Of a DNA stretch of 64,000 nt, positions 23,575 to 36,049 are shown piece after piece. Source of the DNA: Nemopilema nomurai (taxonomy: Eukaryota; Cnidaria; Scyphozoa; Rhizostomeae; Rhizostomatidae); assembly GCA_003864495.1 (NCBI GenBank), contig ML133458.1:620001-684000 (forward strand), given 5' to 3'. The first letter of the stretch is position 1, and every line of letters starts with the position of its first letter. Made by a program: the position numbers and the translations under genes. The notes below the pieces were generated by a model. That model had not been told where the DNA came from. It ran no database searches and saw nothing but the letters and a program-made list of their open reading frames with translations.

Positions 23575-25389
23575 ATGGCGGGCCTAAACGCCTGCTTGAA
23601 ATCTCTTCAGGCAATTAGACATGATTATGTTAGAATTGCAGATAAAATTCTTGCTGTAAATGTGAGGTCTTCATTATTTCACACAACTAGTAAAGTAGAA
23701 CGAGGAAAAAGAAAAGTGAAAGTAGCTACCGCTCCAAGATTAGTCAAGATGATTGAAGATGGTGCCACTGAAGATGAAGTGCAGGCATTTGTGGAGATGA
23801 GAGCTGCTAAAAGGGAAGCCACATCCGCATACAAAGCGAAGATGGAAGATATTGCAGGATATTTCAGACAACAGTATAGACTGGAGGAAGAGCGAAAGAA
23901 GGACATAGAGGGTGAGCAAATGAAAAGGCAAGCCGAGGAGAAGGAGGCAGAGGCCATGAACATTGCTCTCATCTTGAAAAATAACGAAGAATTAAAACGA
24001 GAAAGGTCCGTGAGAGGTATCTTATATCGCATCGCTGTAGAATCTTTTAGACCTATTTTACTGTAAAATTATGAACGTTCTACCAAAATAAGATTTTTTC
24101 AGCAATATTAGAATAATCTGAAGTTTTGTATAAATTTTCTTTATTCGGTTAACAGGGAGCTAAGAAACCTCATTCAGGCTGAAAGGAGACAGAAGGATGA
24201 GGAAACACAGGCATTAGAGCAGATGGAGCAAGATGAGCTGATTTTTGAGAAGAGGAGGGCTCTTGTTCTCCAAGTCATTGTAAGATTTTGCCCACTTTAC
24301 CTCGTAAAAGCCTCAAGAAGTCTTTTTATATGGGTTTTTGATTGAAATTTTCCTTTTTACCTAGCCAAACCTCTTTGTTTGTAAAACAGCAATGCACTAC
24401 AAACTCAATGTAATCTAGATCATGTCATGATTTTGTCACTCACATCTCTACTCTCTTGCTCACTCACTCAACTACAGTGTGTCTGTTACAGTTTTATTTG
24501 CAATTTATATCTTCTTTGTGCACTTTGTGCTATTTGCTGCTGCCCAAAGGCTTGAATACACCAGGCATCTTATTGCAAGGCTACTAAATGTTTGTTAATT
24601 AGGTTAGAAAAGACTTACCCACTTGATCAATGGTCAAGTGGGTAACTCACTTTTGTGTCATTGCCTCTTTCTATAGGGTGCAAGCTTCAAACTGTTTATC
24701 ATCTCAATTCAATCTCTCTTCTTTCTAATATTCCTAATATAACACTTTTGAATGTGTTTATAAACTAGAAATTCAAATCAGAAGGCTCTTTTAGGATATC
24801 CTGTGAAAACTTTGACAAGCTTTTTAGCTAAATAAATTCTTTTGATCACTGCATGTCATGTTTTTATGTTGCTATTGGAAACCAACCTCTTAATGTTCTT
24901 GGCATCCCATCAAACTGTGGCATTCAACAGGGATTAGAGAATATGAGGTCGCTTTGGACATTTTCTTGGAATAGTCAACTCTTAGAATGGAGGTTCCTGA
25001 GCATTGATTTTTACTCTTTCCTTTAATTTTATTCTTATCATTTATAGGAAGAAAGTAAAGACTTTGTCACAAAGGAGAATCTTGATGAAAAGATAACCTA
25101 TGTATTAGAAAATGAAGTGAACTACAATTTTGCATTGACACCAGACGGAAAAAAACTTTACTCAACCAAACAACCTGGAAATTTTGATCAACACAACTGG
25201 AAAGGTGCAAGCCCAGCTGCTTACTATATTTCTGGTCATCGTTTTGGAGAGTGGGACTTCCTATTTGAACACAAATATGCAACAACTATTGAAGAAGAAA
25301 CTGATGCTAGGAAACTACAAGAAGATACTGTTGACAGCTCAAAAGTAGATGAAGAGAAGAGTGAAGCACCAGAAAACGCTAAAACCTAA
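23575..25389 (+). CDS. MRPS26: Mitochondrial small ribosomal subunit protein mS26
   Basis: The exons are 23575-24009, about 24160-24279 and 25048-25389, giving about 298 residues (human mS26 has 205). The protein belongs to the mitoribosomal small subunit. The N terminus is basic and hydroxylated, as expected for matrix import. The middle is a long charged helix rich in Glu/Lys/Arg. The C-terminal block (ESKDFVTKENLDEKI, then NYNFALTPDG) matches the conserved mS26 pattern of KNFITRENL followed by NYNWAITREG. The in-frame ATG at 23575 was preferred because it sits in CAAGATGGCG and gives a targeting-like start. The first donor is ambiguous: GTGAGA at 24010 joining 24160, or GTCCGT at 24006 joining 24156; both keep the frame. 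The gene converges with ZMAT2. Confidence 0.85.
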
Positions 25390-25719
25390 AGTTAAAAATT
25401 GTACACGTATTATGAGCAGTGTGTTGTTATCTGAAAAGCATGGGTGAATTTTATTAACTGCAAGGGCATTTAGAGTCTTTGTTAACAGTCTGTTTGTTAA
25501 TGTACAACTTGCTCTATGAGTTTCTCAATGTAACAGATACATCAAAGTTCTCGTTTGCTAGAGGAACAACATATGCTCTAATTGCATTATTGTAGACAAA
25601 AACAACCCGGCCCCTTATTTCATCTATCTTGAAATAAACCTGTACTAAACAAGCTAGAATCAACCATAATAATTTTCCATTAACCTGGAAATATTGTAAA
25701 GTAAGCACAAAAAACTCTC

Positions 25720-25725
25720 AATAAA
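25720..25725 (+). promoter_or_regulatory. Candidate poly(A) signal for MRPS26
   Basis: AATAAA lies about 330 nt after the stop. A second AATAAA lies at about 25633. Which of them is used cannot be told from sequence. Confidence 0.3.
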
Positions 25726-26339
25726 ATTTCTCAGTTAACACAAATTTGGTTTAAAATTACTGAATGTTTTAATACAATATATTCCTTGATGTTTCCAAAG
25801 AACTGGCTTTACTTATTTTTCCAGTGACTTAACAACTACCTAATCTTCATTTATCTCCATGTCAAAAGCTTCAACATAATTTTGCATCTCAATATTTTTT
25901 TTGCTTTAGATTAAAATTTCCAAATTAAAAGGATCTGAGTTTAAAATATGATCTATATATATAGTACAACTCCCTAATGGTTATTTTCCTAAGTGCCTGT
26001 GAAAAGTATGCTAAACACTTTAGCACTTAAACATACATATTGTTTGATTAAGACTGGAGAGTTGAATGTAGCAATGGTCAAATGTAGCAAAGACCTTTTT
26101 CTGCATTAACTGAGAATCTTTGAACATATTTCTCCAGAAATATTCATCATGAATAATAGTATAAATTACTTTAAAGAGTTATTAACAGATGACAATGTAA
26201 CATCTAACATTTAGAAGTCTCTTTGCTAAACCAAATAAAAGTGTCATAATTGCCTTAGAAATACATAGCATAGCTTTTCAGCAGCATAGATATCTGTGGC
26301 AGTTGGATTTCTTTAAGCCAGGCTTGGCTTTTATAATGT

Positions 26340-27698
26340 CTACTTCTTACTGGTTCCAAAACCACCAAAGCCCATCATTGCAGCTACATCATTATCCAAG
26401 TACTCTTCCTGTACATCATCAGCTTTTCTTTTTCTTTCTTTTCGGTTTTCTTTCCTCTTCTGCTTAACCCTTTCTTCCTACAAAATTCAAAAGGAGCATG
26501 AAACTAAAAAAACAACACAAGGCATTCATTTTTTGTCTGACTAAAAGCAACACAATGAGATTTGCTATAAAAAAATGTTGGCTCATTTTTCAGTTCACCT
26601 TGCTTTAGTGGCCATACCTAAAACTTGGTATTTAATTGTGATATTTTACTTTGATTTCTTTTGCATCAAACCCAAATTCTGGCTTCTATATACTGCATAG
26701 AGCAAATCCACACTCAAACTTACAACGTAGTAATCTCCAAACAACAATGTTACGGATCATTTCTAAAGAAGAAGAAAATAACACATGCTTGGGAACTGCA
26801 TGATTACCTTTAAAGGCAAACATTTCAAAAACCAGTACCTTCATGTAGGAATTTTAAAAAAATCCTCAAGAAGGCACCTGTATTCCTGTTTCCAAATAAT
26901 TGTCTTTACTTGCTTTTTCAGTGACTTAACAACTACTTAATCTCCATTAGCTTGTGTCAAAAGCAGATGCCATTTAATGAAAAAGATGTAGAAGGCAAAC
27001 ATTATTTTTCATCTTAATATTTTCTCGCTACTAGTGAAAATTGCCGTCTATGTGAAAATTGTTGTTGTTTAGACCAAGATTTCTACAATCTGAGTATAAA
27101 TTATGGTCTACATGCAAAGTAGCACAACTCCCTTAGGCTATTAAACATTCATTTGCCCTTAGGCTCACATAGCTCCCTACCATAATAGTCCTTTAACATA
27201 ATACCAAAATTAGACTTACCTCTTCTTTGAGTTCCTTTACCCTTGATTCAAAATCATAATCTTGTTTTTTCTTCTCTTCCTCTTTTTTTCTTTATTACTT
27301 TCAAACCTTTTCTTGACTTGGTCAAGACTTGACCTCTCAACCCTCATAGACATTCCCAGATTTCTTTGATGCTTTCTACCATTGATATGGTCTAAAAAGT
27401 TTATCGAGTCTTTGACTACACAGTCACAGACATTGCAATAATAGCCACCAACATCTGAAAGAGGTGTCGTTTTCGTGATTATCGTATTCTTTCCAAGCTT
27501 TGAGTCCAGATCAACTGCATAGTCTCTAGCCTGTAATAACTCCCTTTTCACGGGGTGTTCCTTGTCAGAAGACAAGCCTTCATCGCTGTTTTCATCTAGC
27601 AGCCGCTCTTTCGCCTTCTGTTCAAACTCTTCCTTGTCCCATGTCCGTCGGTAATTGTCGACCTTCCCTTCTGGGGTTTTAGAACTGGTACTAGACAT
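26340..27698 (-). CDS. ZMAT2: Zinc finger matrin-type protein 2 (Snu23-like), with a one-base gap in a homopolymer
   Basis: Exon 1 is 27698-27220 and exon 2 is 26477-26340. ZMAT2/Snu23 is a component of the spliceosomal B complex that acts near the 5' splice site in the nucleus. The central GGYYCNVCDCVVKDSINF, then LDHINGRKH, is the CX2CX12HX5H U1-like finger, followed by the invariant QRNLGMSMRVERS, all near-identical to the human protein. Exon 2 encodes a Lys/Arg/Glu-rich tail ending MMGFGGFGTSKK, like the human C terminus. Exon 1 has 479 nt, one short of closing in phase. After KKRFESN the frame slips at a run of seven T (27283-27289 on the plus strand), and the expected family sequence resumes in the next frame. 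With one more base the protein would have 205 residues (human 199). A sequencing error is likely; a true frameshift is possible. Confidence 0.88.
27283..27289 (-). other. ZMAT2: Probable single-base deletion in ZMAT2 homopolymer
   Basis: Seven T on the plus strand (seven A in the coding sense) where eight would keep the family reading frame. Downstream of it, DYDFESRVKELKEE is encoded in the other frame up to a good GTAAGT donor at 27219, showing that the frame resumes rather than degenerates. Confidence 0.75.
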
Positions 27699-30600
27699 GA
27701 GGATTTATATATCTTGTACCTTTAAATGCACTATCCCAACCAAAAGACACTTCTGCTTGGATGGCTTTGTTATTTAGGCCGGATCCAGGCCTCCTTTGCA
27801 AAAGTCTCGATTTCGCGCAGCCTCCCTGATTTGGCCCCCCACCATGGTTTTCAACATATGCGGCAGTAAAAAATTTCTTAGTCATTTCAATATTGTTCCT
27901 ATTAACTCTTTCATTTTGGGTCAGTGGAGAGCCCCCGAAACCCAAAAACGCTTTCTTTCAATCGCCCGTAGCGGGCTTCTCCCAGGTGCTATTTTTTGAT
28001 ACTGATAAAAGTATCCAAATTTCAAAATTTAATATAAGCAAAATTTCATTCCTCTCGTTTGTATAATTTGAGTAGGGCTAACTACGAAATTTGGACTTGA
28101 TAACACCCTATGGGAGAGGGGATTATTTGGCGATAAATGCTTGAAAAGCATAGAATACAAAGAATATAGAAACTTACGTTTTTAAGCAATTTTCCTGGGA
28201 ACTGGCGAGAGCTTGACCTTCGACCTCTCTGGTGTGTCCTTTTCACATAATTCATCGTTTAGTGACCTAACCATATCTCAAAGAGGTCACAATGCCACAA
28301 CGCTAAAATCCTGGGCAACATTGGGCCTGCATTGGTAGGCTCTTAAAATCTACAATGCCTACCGTAATTTCACACTCCATTGCAAATGAGCTGCTTCCAT
28401 GACGATTTGATGCATGCCTAAGAGCTCTATTATTGGCCTCTTTTCGCTTCACTAATCATTGATGGCAAGTGGCACTTTTGCGGTATTGTTGTCACATTCC
28501 CACGCGCATTTAACTCAGACCAGAAGTCAAGCGAGGAACAGCACTTGCGTTACTATTATTTTCTATCTGAGTGTCCTCGAGAGATCAAAAAAATTGTATC
28601 TATTGAAGCATCTACCTATTTATTTCCTTATGGAAAATTTTGATAGATGGAATTTTCTTTTTAATTCCTTTTTTTAGAAAACTATATGACTGCAAGGGAA
28701 TGCAAAAACTAAAAACTAATATTTCAAAAAGGTACATTTTGCAGAGAAAAGGGGAAGCCTTGATGTAAAGATTGTAAATATTGTGCGATTGACACTTTTG
28801 AAAAAATTTTCTTGTTAAAAATTCTTTAAAAGAATCAAAAGTTGAGGGCGTTCGAGCACTGTCGAGACTAAATCGGACATGTTCAAATTTTTAAGTAGCT
28901 ATGCTTGACATTTCTATTGTTTCGGGTATTTTCGAAGGTTTTCGAGAGCGTTTGGCCACGTTTATCTCTACGGAGTGTTTTCACTTTGAAGTTATCAGCT
29001 CTAATCGTTCCCTACAAAGAAGTTAGCGTTTGTTGCTCATTTGAACGAAGAAGAGCGCTCTTATAGGCAGTCATCACTTCAGGAGGATAAAATCTATTTT
29101 TGTCTTTTTTGAAGCTTATTTACTTGTAAAATTCGACCGTTTGGGATGCCCAAATTTCAATTTCATAAACCAACTATTCAGCATTTGTTTACAATCATAG
29201 GTTTGCAACAAAATTTCATAAAAATATTCTAGAACTTAAGTCAAAGTCACACATTTAAAGCTCTGTGTGCGAAATGTTGTAAAATCTTATAAAATTATGA
29301 AGAGAACTACTTTAGGTTCTAAGATTAAATCATTCCTGCTAAATACTATTATACGCGGTCTTTTAATTATGTCTCACTTTTTAGGCATGTTTCAGGTAAT
29401 TTTATAAAGCCCCCTCTACTCAAATAAGTCCCCATCCAAAAATATCCAAAATGAATAAGCCCCCAGGGGGCTAATTCGAGGATCTGCGGTATTTACATAC
29501 GCTGTTGGTCGTTTAACCAGGGCCTTATTAAATTCTGGGTCTAATTTGATGGAAAAGTGAGTTACAGAGCACTCATGTTAGTATGTTTTCCTGCTTGGGT
29601 TTTAAACTCAATATTAAGAGTTTCACTGAGTGTCAACAATCATTTTGATTTTTTCACACGTTCAAGTATGGGGCTGCATTGCGTTTCTATTTGATACCCC
29701 TTAGCTATTCAAGCTTGGTCCTCTCCACCTAGAACACCTCCATCTCGAGTTTAATTACAACAGCGTTAAGCAAAACAATGCCTCCTTTCTTAAGCATTAT
29801 TTGCCAATGTCAATATTTCATTATCTTTCCTTTCCAAATAAGATTAAAGTAGGAGTGTTTTGATTGATAACTGACTATGCATTCGTGGCCATTAAAATAA
29901 AAGTTTATTATGCTTTAACAATAGAGCTTGAGGAAATTGTTCGTTAAACCATCTAATTCTTTGTCTGAAAAGTTGCATTTGCCCACACTCCGTAGTGGGC
30001 GCGTCGATAAAAAGCGAATCCTGATTTTTCACCAAGGGCCTACAAGAGCCTAAGCATTGGTCTAGTATCTTGGGTGTATTCTTTCACAGCTTTCCGGCTT
30101 GAAATCTTGAACACTAGCGAAACATTTGCTACTACGGGAGCAAGTCCGTCAGACTATGGTTAAACAGATCGCTCGAGCGGCGTTGAGGCGTTTGACTGTC
30201 CACTTGTTGTTGTTGCTCTCAAATACTTCGGGCTTACGTGACCATATTTGGTCAAGCGATTTCCTTTGTGATAAGCACCAGCTCAATGGCAGCCCAGAAA
30301 TAGGCGGCCATCTTGCTGCGATTCTGTAGCCAGTTCCTTGATTCCTAGGCCTATATCAACAAAAGCGACAATTGCCAACAACTGGGACATGGACTCCATG
30401 ATGTTTGGAGGACTTTTCTCGGATGTTCGGTGAATAACTGCTGCAAACTATCGCACAAATGTAGCCTGGAATGTTCGCCTCTTTGCTAGTAAGGTGTGTG
30501 TTTGAAAAAGGACTGATTGATCCTATTAAAGAACAGCCCGAAGTCTTTTGCGAAGGATCTTTTGTTTGAGATGCGACACACAACAAAACAAAGAAAGTGG

Positions 30601-32743
30601 ATATACAAAGTATAATAAGGAATCTAGAAGCTGAGAATTTTTATCCCGGTGATTGATGAGATTTTGACGGGGGTGGTGTTGTTAGCCGAAGACCTGGTGA
30701 AGAACGTTGTCTATTGGCTGATTGCTCTGTGATAACAGGATATCAACCACACAGCCGACATGAAAAGACATTTTGATGGATAATGATTAAAACTTCACCC
30801 TTCATGTCAACTATATTGCTTTCAAGGCAGTGGTCCCATCTCTCTTCAAAATACGGCTATAATGTTTTACAGTTGTTGTCAGGATTTATCGAATAAGGTC
30901 GAATAAGGGGCCATTAGGTCAGTGACTGTAGAGGGCTCTTTCTTTTGTATCGACCTTATCGTAATGTCTGGCTGACTAACATTGGCCTAAGCCTGTGCTC
31001 TACATTTTACAGGTGACGACTTTGCACAGCAAAAAATGATCTTCTCGCAAAGATCAACAGTTTACCACTTGAATGATCATTCCTCTTCAATGCATTTTTT
31101 GATTTTCAACAACAAAGTCAACGAATGCTTGTGAGCTAATTTCAAAATGTAAAAACACTTTCTTATAGAGTCTTTTTCGACCTTGAAAATATGAATGATA
31201 TTGGAAGAGCGCTTTGACTGGCTATTTTAGTATCATTTTGATATAATCATGCAAATCAGTTAACGAAGGCTGCTGCTTAAAACAAATCAGCTGTGGGGCC
31301 GCTAGGTTCCGCGGGAAAGTCGCAGATTGTCGCGGGGAAGATGAATCATTCAAACAACACCAAGGGAACACTTAGTCCCTTCTGCCGGACCATGCTGTAC
31401 TGAATTTGCTTTCTAAAATCGTGTTTTATCCTGTACTAAAACTGACCTTTATAGAGCGAGACGATGATGCTAAAAGCATTAATTTTTATTACGAAGCATC
31501 TTTTTGGCAAGAAACCAGAGTTGTTTTCTATACGAAATTTTTTCTCGACAATTATTTCATACAACCGCACACACTCAGATATCTCGTATACAAAACATCA
31601 CACATGCATTAGCAATAATATGTGTCTTAAAACACCCGTGTTGCAGTGTGCAAATCAAAGGTGACGTCATAGCAAATATTCGCGCGTTTAATCAGCAACC
31701 GCTGTTCAAAAGTCTTTAAATGAATCAGGAAGCGACTTGATTAGTAATTTGTGCCAAGTAAAACACCTTTTGTGGATAATTGTGGGAAAATATTTCTATG
31801 TAGCTGCTGGGTACAGGGAGAATCCGGGGAACAATGCATTGCAGTTCTACGCAACTTTCATTAATGCTCAAAATAAAGCGGAAATAACTAACACTTCGCG
31901 GCCTACTAAAGAATTAGGATCATGTCATATTCACAGTCACATAAAGATTTTATCAGTAAATGCAGATATAAGATATTGTAGGATCCAAGAGGAAAGGAGC
32001 TTTACGAAATTAAAGTCACATTATGTGCGAAGTCTTGTTAGCCTAAGAGTATTTGCAAGACATCTAGAGGCTGATCTTGCTAAGACTGCTCTCGGTAGAT
32101 CCTTAACAAACGTTGCAGGGATTTAACTGTTAAAGTGACAGTATTCTCGTTTGTTTGTTTATCGTCTCTAGTCTTAACTGTTTGAGAAACTCTTTCGCAG
32201 AAAGTTTGGCAAAACGCCTTGAATGAGTCAGACAATGCAAGGTGATATATATTTTAACCAGGCAGAGGCTGGAACTGTTAAGAGGGCCCCGTATATTCAG
32301 AAAAGTGTTTTACGATGCATAGTGCTTACATGAAATGATAATTTTCTAGTTTGATGAACAAAGAATTTGGCCATCGTCTTTCAAATGCAGTGCAGAAGCC
32401 TCTATTTTCTCCTTGCGTATTAACACAGAGAAAGCAACTGTTTGTTTACGTTGGATTATCCATTTAGGATTAGCTTGTTGATTTCATATTGGCAATAGTG
32501 CGGTCTTTTACCGTATTTTCAATTAAAATCTGAACAATGCTGCAGACATAGTTAATGCTACCCCCGTCAACGTCATTTCTGCATTTGAAGTCACAGCAGC
32601 ATACGGGCTTTTAGAAGTAAGGTGTTGGTCCCCCATTGGTCGTAGATATAGTTGCTGCTTCTGGGCAACAAAGACACTCTCCACTCTCTATTGCTCGAGT
32701 CTGCTGAAGTCTTCTCTTACCGCCTAGAAGCAACCCAAACAAA
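27699..32743. other. 5-kb spacer between ZMAT2 and the first myosin light chain gene
   Basis: AT-rich, without any frame of recognisable content. Frames at 27691-27945, 28459, 30126 and 31737-32126 show no domains, have no coding-like neighbours and overlap others. Regulatory sequence of both flanking genes must lie here, but no distinct motif stands out. Confidence 0.45.
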
Positions 32744-33190
32744 ATGGCTGAGGACAACGAAGAGTTTCTTGAGGACATGAAGGACACTTTTTCTATATTC
32801 GACAAAAAGGGAGACATGAAGGTAGAGGCAGGAACAATGATCGAAGTTCTGAGAGCACTTGGCCTCAATCCACTCACATCTGACGTAAACAAAATCCTTG
32901 TAGACTCCGACCTGAAAGGCAAGAGGGTAGACTTCGAAACCTTTTATGGGATCTTTAAGCAGATGTCCGTCAAACCGAGTGTGGGCACCTACGAGGACAT
33001 GGTGGAAGGCCTGAAAACGTTCGACCGGGAGCAAACTGGGCACATCTCGGCAGCAGAGCTGAGACACATCTTGGCCAACATTGGTGACAGGATGACAGAG
33101 ACGCAGTGTGATGACATCATCAACCATCAAGAAGATGCTAATGGTTTGGTGAACTTTGAACATTTGATAAAGTATGTCATGAATGCTTGA
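32744..33190 (+). CDS. Essential myosin light chain, copy 1 (single-exon coding region)
   Basis: An intact 148-residue frame with no intron, the usual size of essential light chains (human MYL6 has 151). These proteins wrap the first IQ motif of the myosin II heavy-chain neck. The family signature GTYEDMVEGLKTFDREQTGH followed by ELRHILANIGDRMTE is clear. Loop 1 (residues 20-31, DKKGDMKVEAGT) lacks key calcium ligands, while loop 3 (residues 94-105, DREQTGHISAAE) looks capable of binding. The ATG context is good. A pyrimidine-rich CTTCTCTTACCGCCTAG lies 14 bp before the ATG and looks like a 3' splice site, so a 5' UTR intron or a trans-splice acceptor is possible. It is the first of three tandem paralogues. 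Confidence 0.87.
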   Translation: MAEDNEEFLEDMKDTFSIFDKKGDMKVEAGTMIEVLRALGLNPLTSDVNKILVDSDLKGKRVDFETFYGIFKQMSVKPSVGTYEDMVEGLKTFDREQTGHISAAELRHILANIGDRMTETQCDDIINHQEDANGLVNFEHLIKYVMNA

Positions 33191-33815
33191 ACATGTCTCG
33201 CTCCTCAGACTGTCTAATTCTATATAATTTTCGATCAAGGTCTTATTTATTAAGATAAGTATCTCGTTGTACCGAATTAATGTAAACTGTTTGTCCATCA
33301 AGATTTTGTTGCAAAGAGGTGGCATCTTTGTACCTAATGGCTGGTTTTCTGTAACAGCGAGAGGCTGGCACTAGTAGCTAGCTTATTTTAGTTTGTTATG
33401 TTTCGTTGGCAAAAAATCCCTATTTGTTTTGCAAATCCCTGTTGATCTGAGTAAAAATGGAGCATCCCTTTGTCCATGATCCTGTGCTTATGGGCGTGGT
33501 CAAAGTTGCTTCACGGTTTTCAAAGGCAGCTGTATGCTGAAACCGACTGATGCTGTGCTAGTGAAATCAATAGAAACAAATTATGAACCATCAAGATTTA
33601 CAAGAAACCACAACTCTTATCTGTTATTGGAAGCAAAGTTTTGGCTCTAAGTAAACAAGATCAAGTCAACAGACATACATCTCAATGGCTATGATCTCAT
33701 ATGATCTCTTGTTGAAGTTGTATGAATGCACTGGATTGTGGGCCTTTAGTGTTACCCACCCGCACCTTCAAAGTCCATTGGTTTGGAATGAAAACAAGGT
33801 CTGCCGTTTTGGTTT

Positions 33816-33863
33816 GATCATTTGATTGATCATATGATTGATCATTTGATTGATCATTTGAGT
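33816..33863. repeat. 12-bp tandem repeat of GATCATTTGATT
   Basis: Four head-to-tail 12-bp units start at 33816, 33828, 33840 and 33852, with one or two changes. The junctions create TGATTGATC, so the array holds several palindromic TGATCA and TGATTGAT sites. Confidence 0.85.
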
Positions 33864-34941
33864 CGACATCTTGTCAGGCGCGCTGACCAGCCGTAAAATA
33901 GTATTCGTTGGGAAATTGGGAGGAGACATTGGCTCAAATGTTTACAAGTACGGGCTAACCTGAAAAGTTTTCTATTATTTCCACATATTCTTCACATAAA
34001 CAACCTGAAATTTTTACGAGCTGTGCTAGAAATTACTTTTGTAACAGACTTAAAACTTGTCTACATGGTTTTTCAGTAGCTGAGCCTGAAATTACCAATG
34101 TTTTGGTATTATTGTTGCATTCCAGCAATTCGGAGTTCCGGCTTTTGTTCATCAATGAATGCGAATAATGTTTAATAGGAAAAGAATACGGATTATTTAT
34201 TGAAAAGATCTGAGGATTGGAACATTGAAGGATGGGCAACAAAGAAACGCAGTTTGACCACTCATTACTGACAAAAAGCGGATTTGTTCTGACCGCAACC
34301 CAGTTTGGAGTCTTTATTGTCCATGGTGCACGCATGTTTCTTGCTCAGAGTCATTGTGGATATTTGACCCCTAATCCAACGGGTTTTCAGCTTAGTTGTT
34401 GGCCAGTTAACAAGATGTAGATATACTCAATGGGTTACTTACACCAAGGATTTGAATGTAGAAAGAAATTAGATCGGTGATTAAGTATCGCTCACGTAGA
34501 GCTGGCCTAAACAGGTTCGCCTCATTCCAAAATGTACAGGAAACGAAGTCGAGACAAGAGAAGATAAATTTTGGTGTTGTCATTTATTTGGTACTCTTAT
34601 AAGTGGTGGACATTTAAACTATGAGACACATTATAAGATATACTATATTATCTATATTTCTTTTGGACAACACCTTGTTTCGTCTTTGAGGAGCCCCTTT
34701 CTATGCCTTTCTGGGTCGATAATATATTTATTGTCAAGACATGGCTCGTCAAGGATTGTCATGCAAGCCTGGCTAGCGACCTGGTGCTAAAAACTTTGTC
34801 AGAGGGCGCTTGAAGCTATAACTAAGAAAGCTAGAAACATTATTTTCATATTCTACTATTTTCTCTCAGCGGTACATTCTTTAGCCGTTCTGGTGACTCT
34901 ATTTGAAAACTCGTGCAAGATCTGGATAAATAAACCATTAG

Positions 34942-35034
34942 GGCTGCATTTACGATTGCCGGGGCCCTGGACCCAAAGTTAATGGGTCCCCCTAAAATAT
35001 ACAAAAGTAGTTCGTGTCGTGCTACTCAATTCAT
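34942..35034 (+). mobile_element. hAT MITE fragment related to 8446-8665
   Basis: Beginning with GGGCTGCATTTACGATTGCC, about 93 bp align at roughly three quarters identity with the reverse complement of 8568-8660, including the GGGGCCC core and CTCAATTCAT at the far end. The other terminus is missing; the snap-back MITE begins 17 bp further on. Confidence 0.6.
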
Positions 35035-35051
35035 AGCCAGCACTTTGCATA

Positions 35052-35169
35052 AGCCCAATCTCCACTAGGCGGGAAATATCGAGGCGGCGGAATATACCGA
35101 CTAGCGAAAAGTAGAAAATGATCCTACTTTTCGCGGCTCGACAATTTCCCGCTTAGTGGAGATTGGGCT
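35052..35169. mobile_element. Snap-back MITE with nested inverted repeats, 118 bp
   Basis: The outer ends are 26-bp inverted repeats with one mismatch, starting AGCCCAATCTCC. Inside, GCGAAAAGTAG and CTACTTTTCGC form a second perfect 11-bp inverted repeat around a 10-bp centre. The flanks are ATA on both sides, which may be a 3-bp target duplication. No coding capacity. Confidence 0.75.
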
Positions 35170-35601
35170 ATAGGCTTAACAAAGTTTTGCGAATGAAATG
35201 CTTTTGATAAAAGAAAAATGCTGGTCTTTAATCAAGCCTATGCTATTTGTGCATGTAAAGTAAGCTGGGAATCCCACTACCCTTTCTGAAGATGGCATTG
35301 TAAATTTCAGCTCAACGTTTTCCTCAGTTGCTAATTCATGAATGCGCTATTTCTACACTTATCTCCGAAATCTCTTTGCGAACTGGATTAAACAGCACTG
35401 CGTGCATCTTTATGTGACGTTAACGGAGCTTTGCTTGGAAATAACAATTTCTGACTTTTTGACCAATCGCAGTCTATTATTGAGAATGCATCTCAGTTAA
35501 AAAATTTTGCATTTCAGATACGTCACAAAATAATACCATGGACTAAAAGACAGACCCAGCTGGCTAGCTGCACACAAAATCCTCTATAAGCTTGTGCTTT
35601 T

Positions 35602-36049
35602 TTAACCTGTGTTCCATTTTTTACTTATACGAATATCTCTAAAATGACGTTCCATTGCATACCCGGCGATCTTGATGCAATCGCATTTGCCTAGGCAGTC
35701 TTGTTCCTTGGGCTGATTTGGGCAAATAGGCCAATCACTTGCTTTGGAAGTCAAAATTTGGTGCACCCCTGATTTCCATGTCACAAAGACTAGTTCATTT
35801 GACCGCAAAACTGCAAGATCGCTCGCCTCTGGAACAATGCCATCGGCATACTTCAATCAGTAAGGCCTTTACCTCAACAAACGATCTCTGTGCTGCCTTT
35901 GAAGCTATGCCTAAATCCCAAGAAAATCCTTTTGCATTATGGCAAATCACATGCACATCATTACGTAGGCAATAACTTTCAATGCCATCCAATGTGCTCT
36001 TCAACTGGGGAAAGTTTCTATAAGTTTCAAGTATGTGTGTGCAGAACAA
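35602..36049 (-). pseudogene. Doubtful coding relic: two overlapping minus-strand frames
   Basis: Frame 36049-35795 (85 codons) and frame 35856-35602 (85 codons) overlap by about 60 bp. Joined across a one-base shift near 35840 they would make about 148 residues. The composition is protein-like, for example FVTWKSGVHQIL and a Cys-rich CPNQPKEQDCLGKCDC. ACTTTCCCCAG near 36000 and GAG|GTAAAG near 35863 look like splice sites, so the first part may instead be one small exon. I recognise no family. This may be chance. Confidence 0.22.

Noticed and set aside
27691..27945. 84-codon minus-strand frame overlapping the ZMAT2 start
   Set aside because: Overlaps the start of a well-supported gene in another frame, and the known ZMAT2 start does not need it.
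31737..32126. 129-codon plus-strand frame upstream of light-chain copy 1
   Set aside because: Low-complexity composition with no recognisable domain; no splice-site support.
32717..33325. 202-codon minus-strand frame antisense to light-chain copy 1
   Set aside because: Mirror of the real gene; its length comes from the codon structure of the plus strand.
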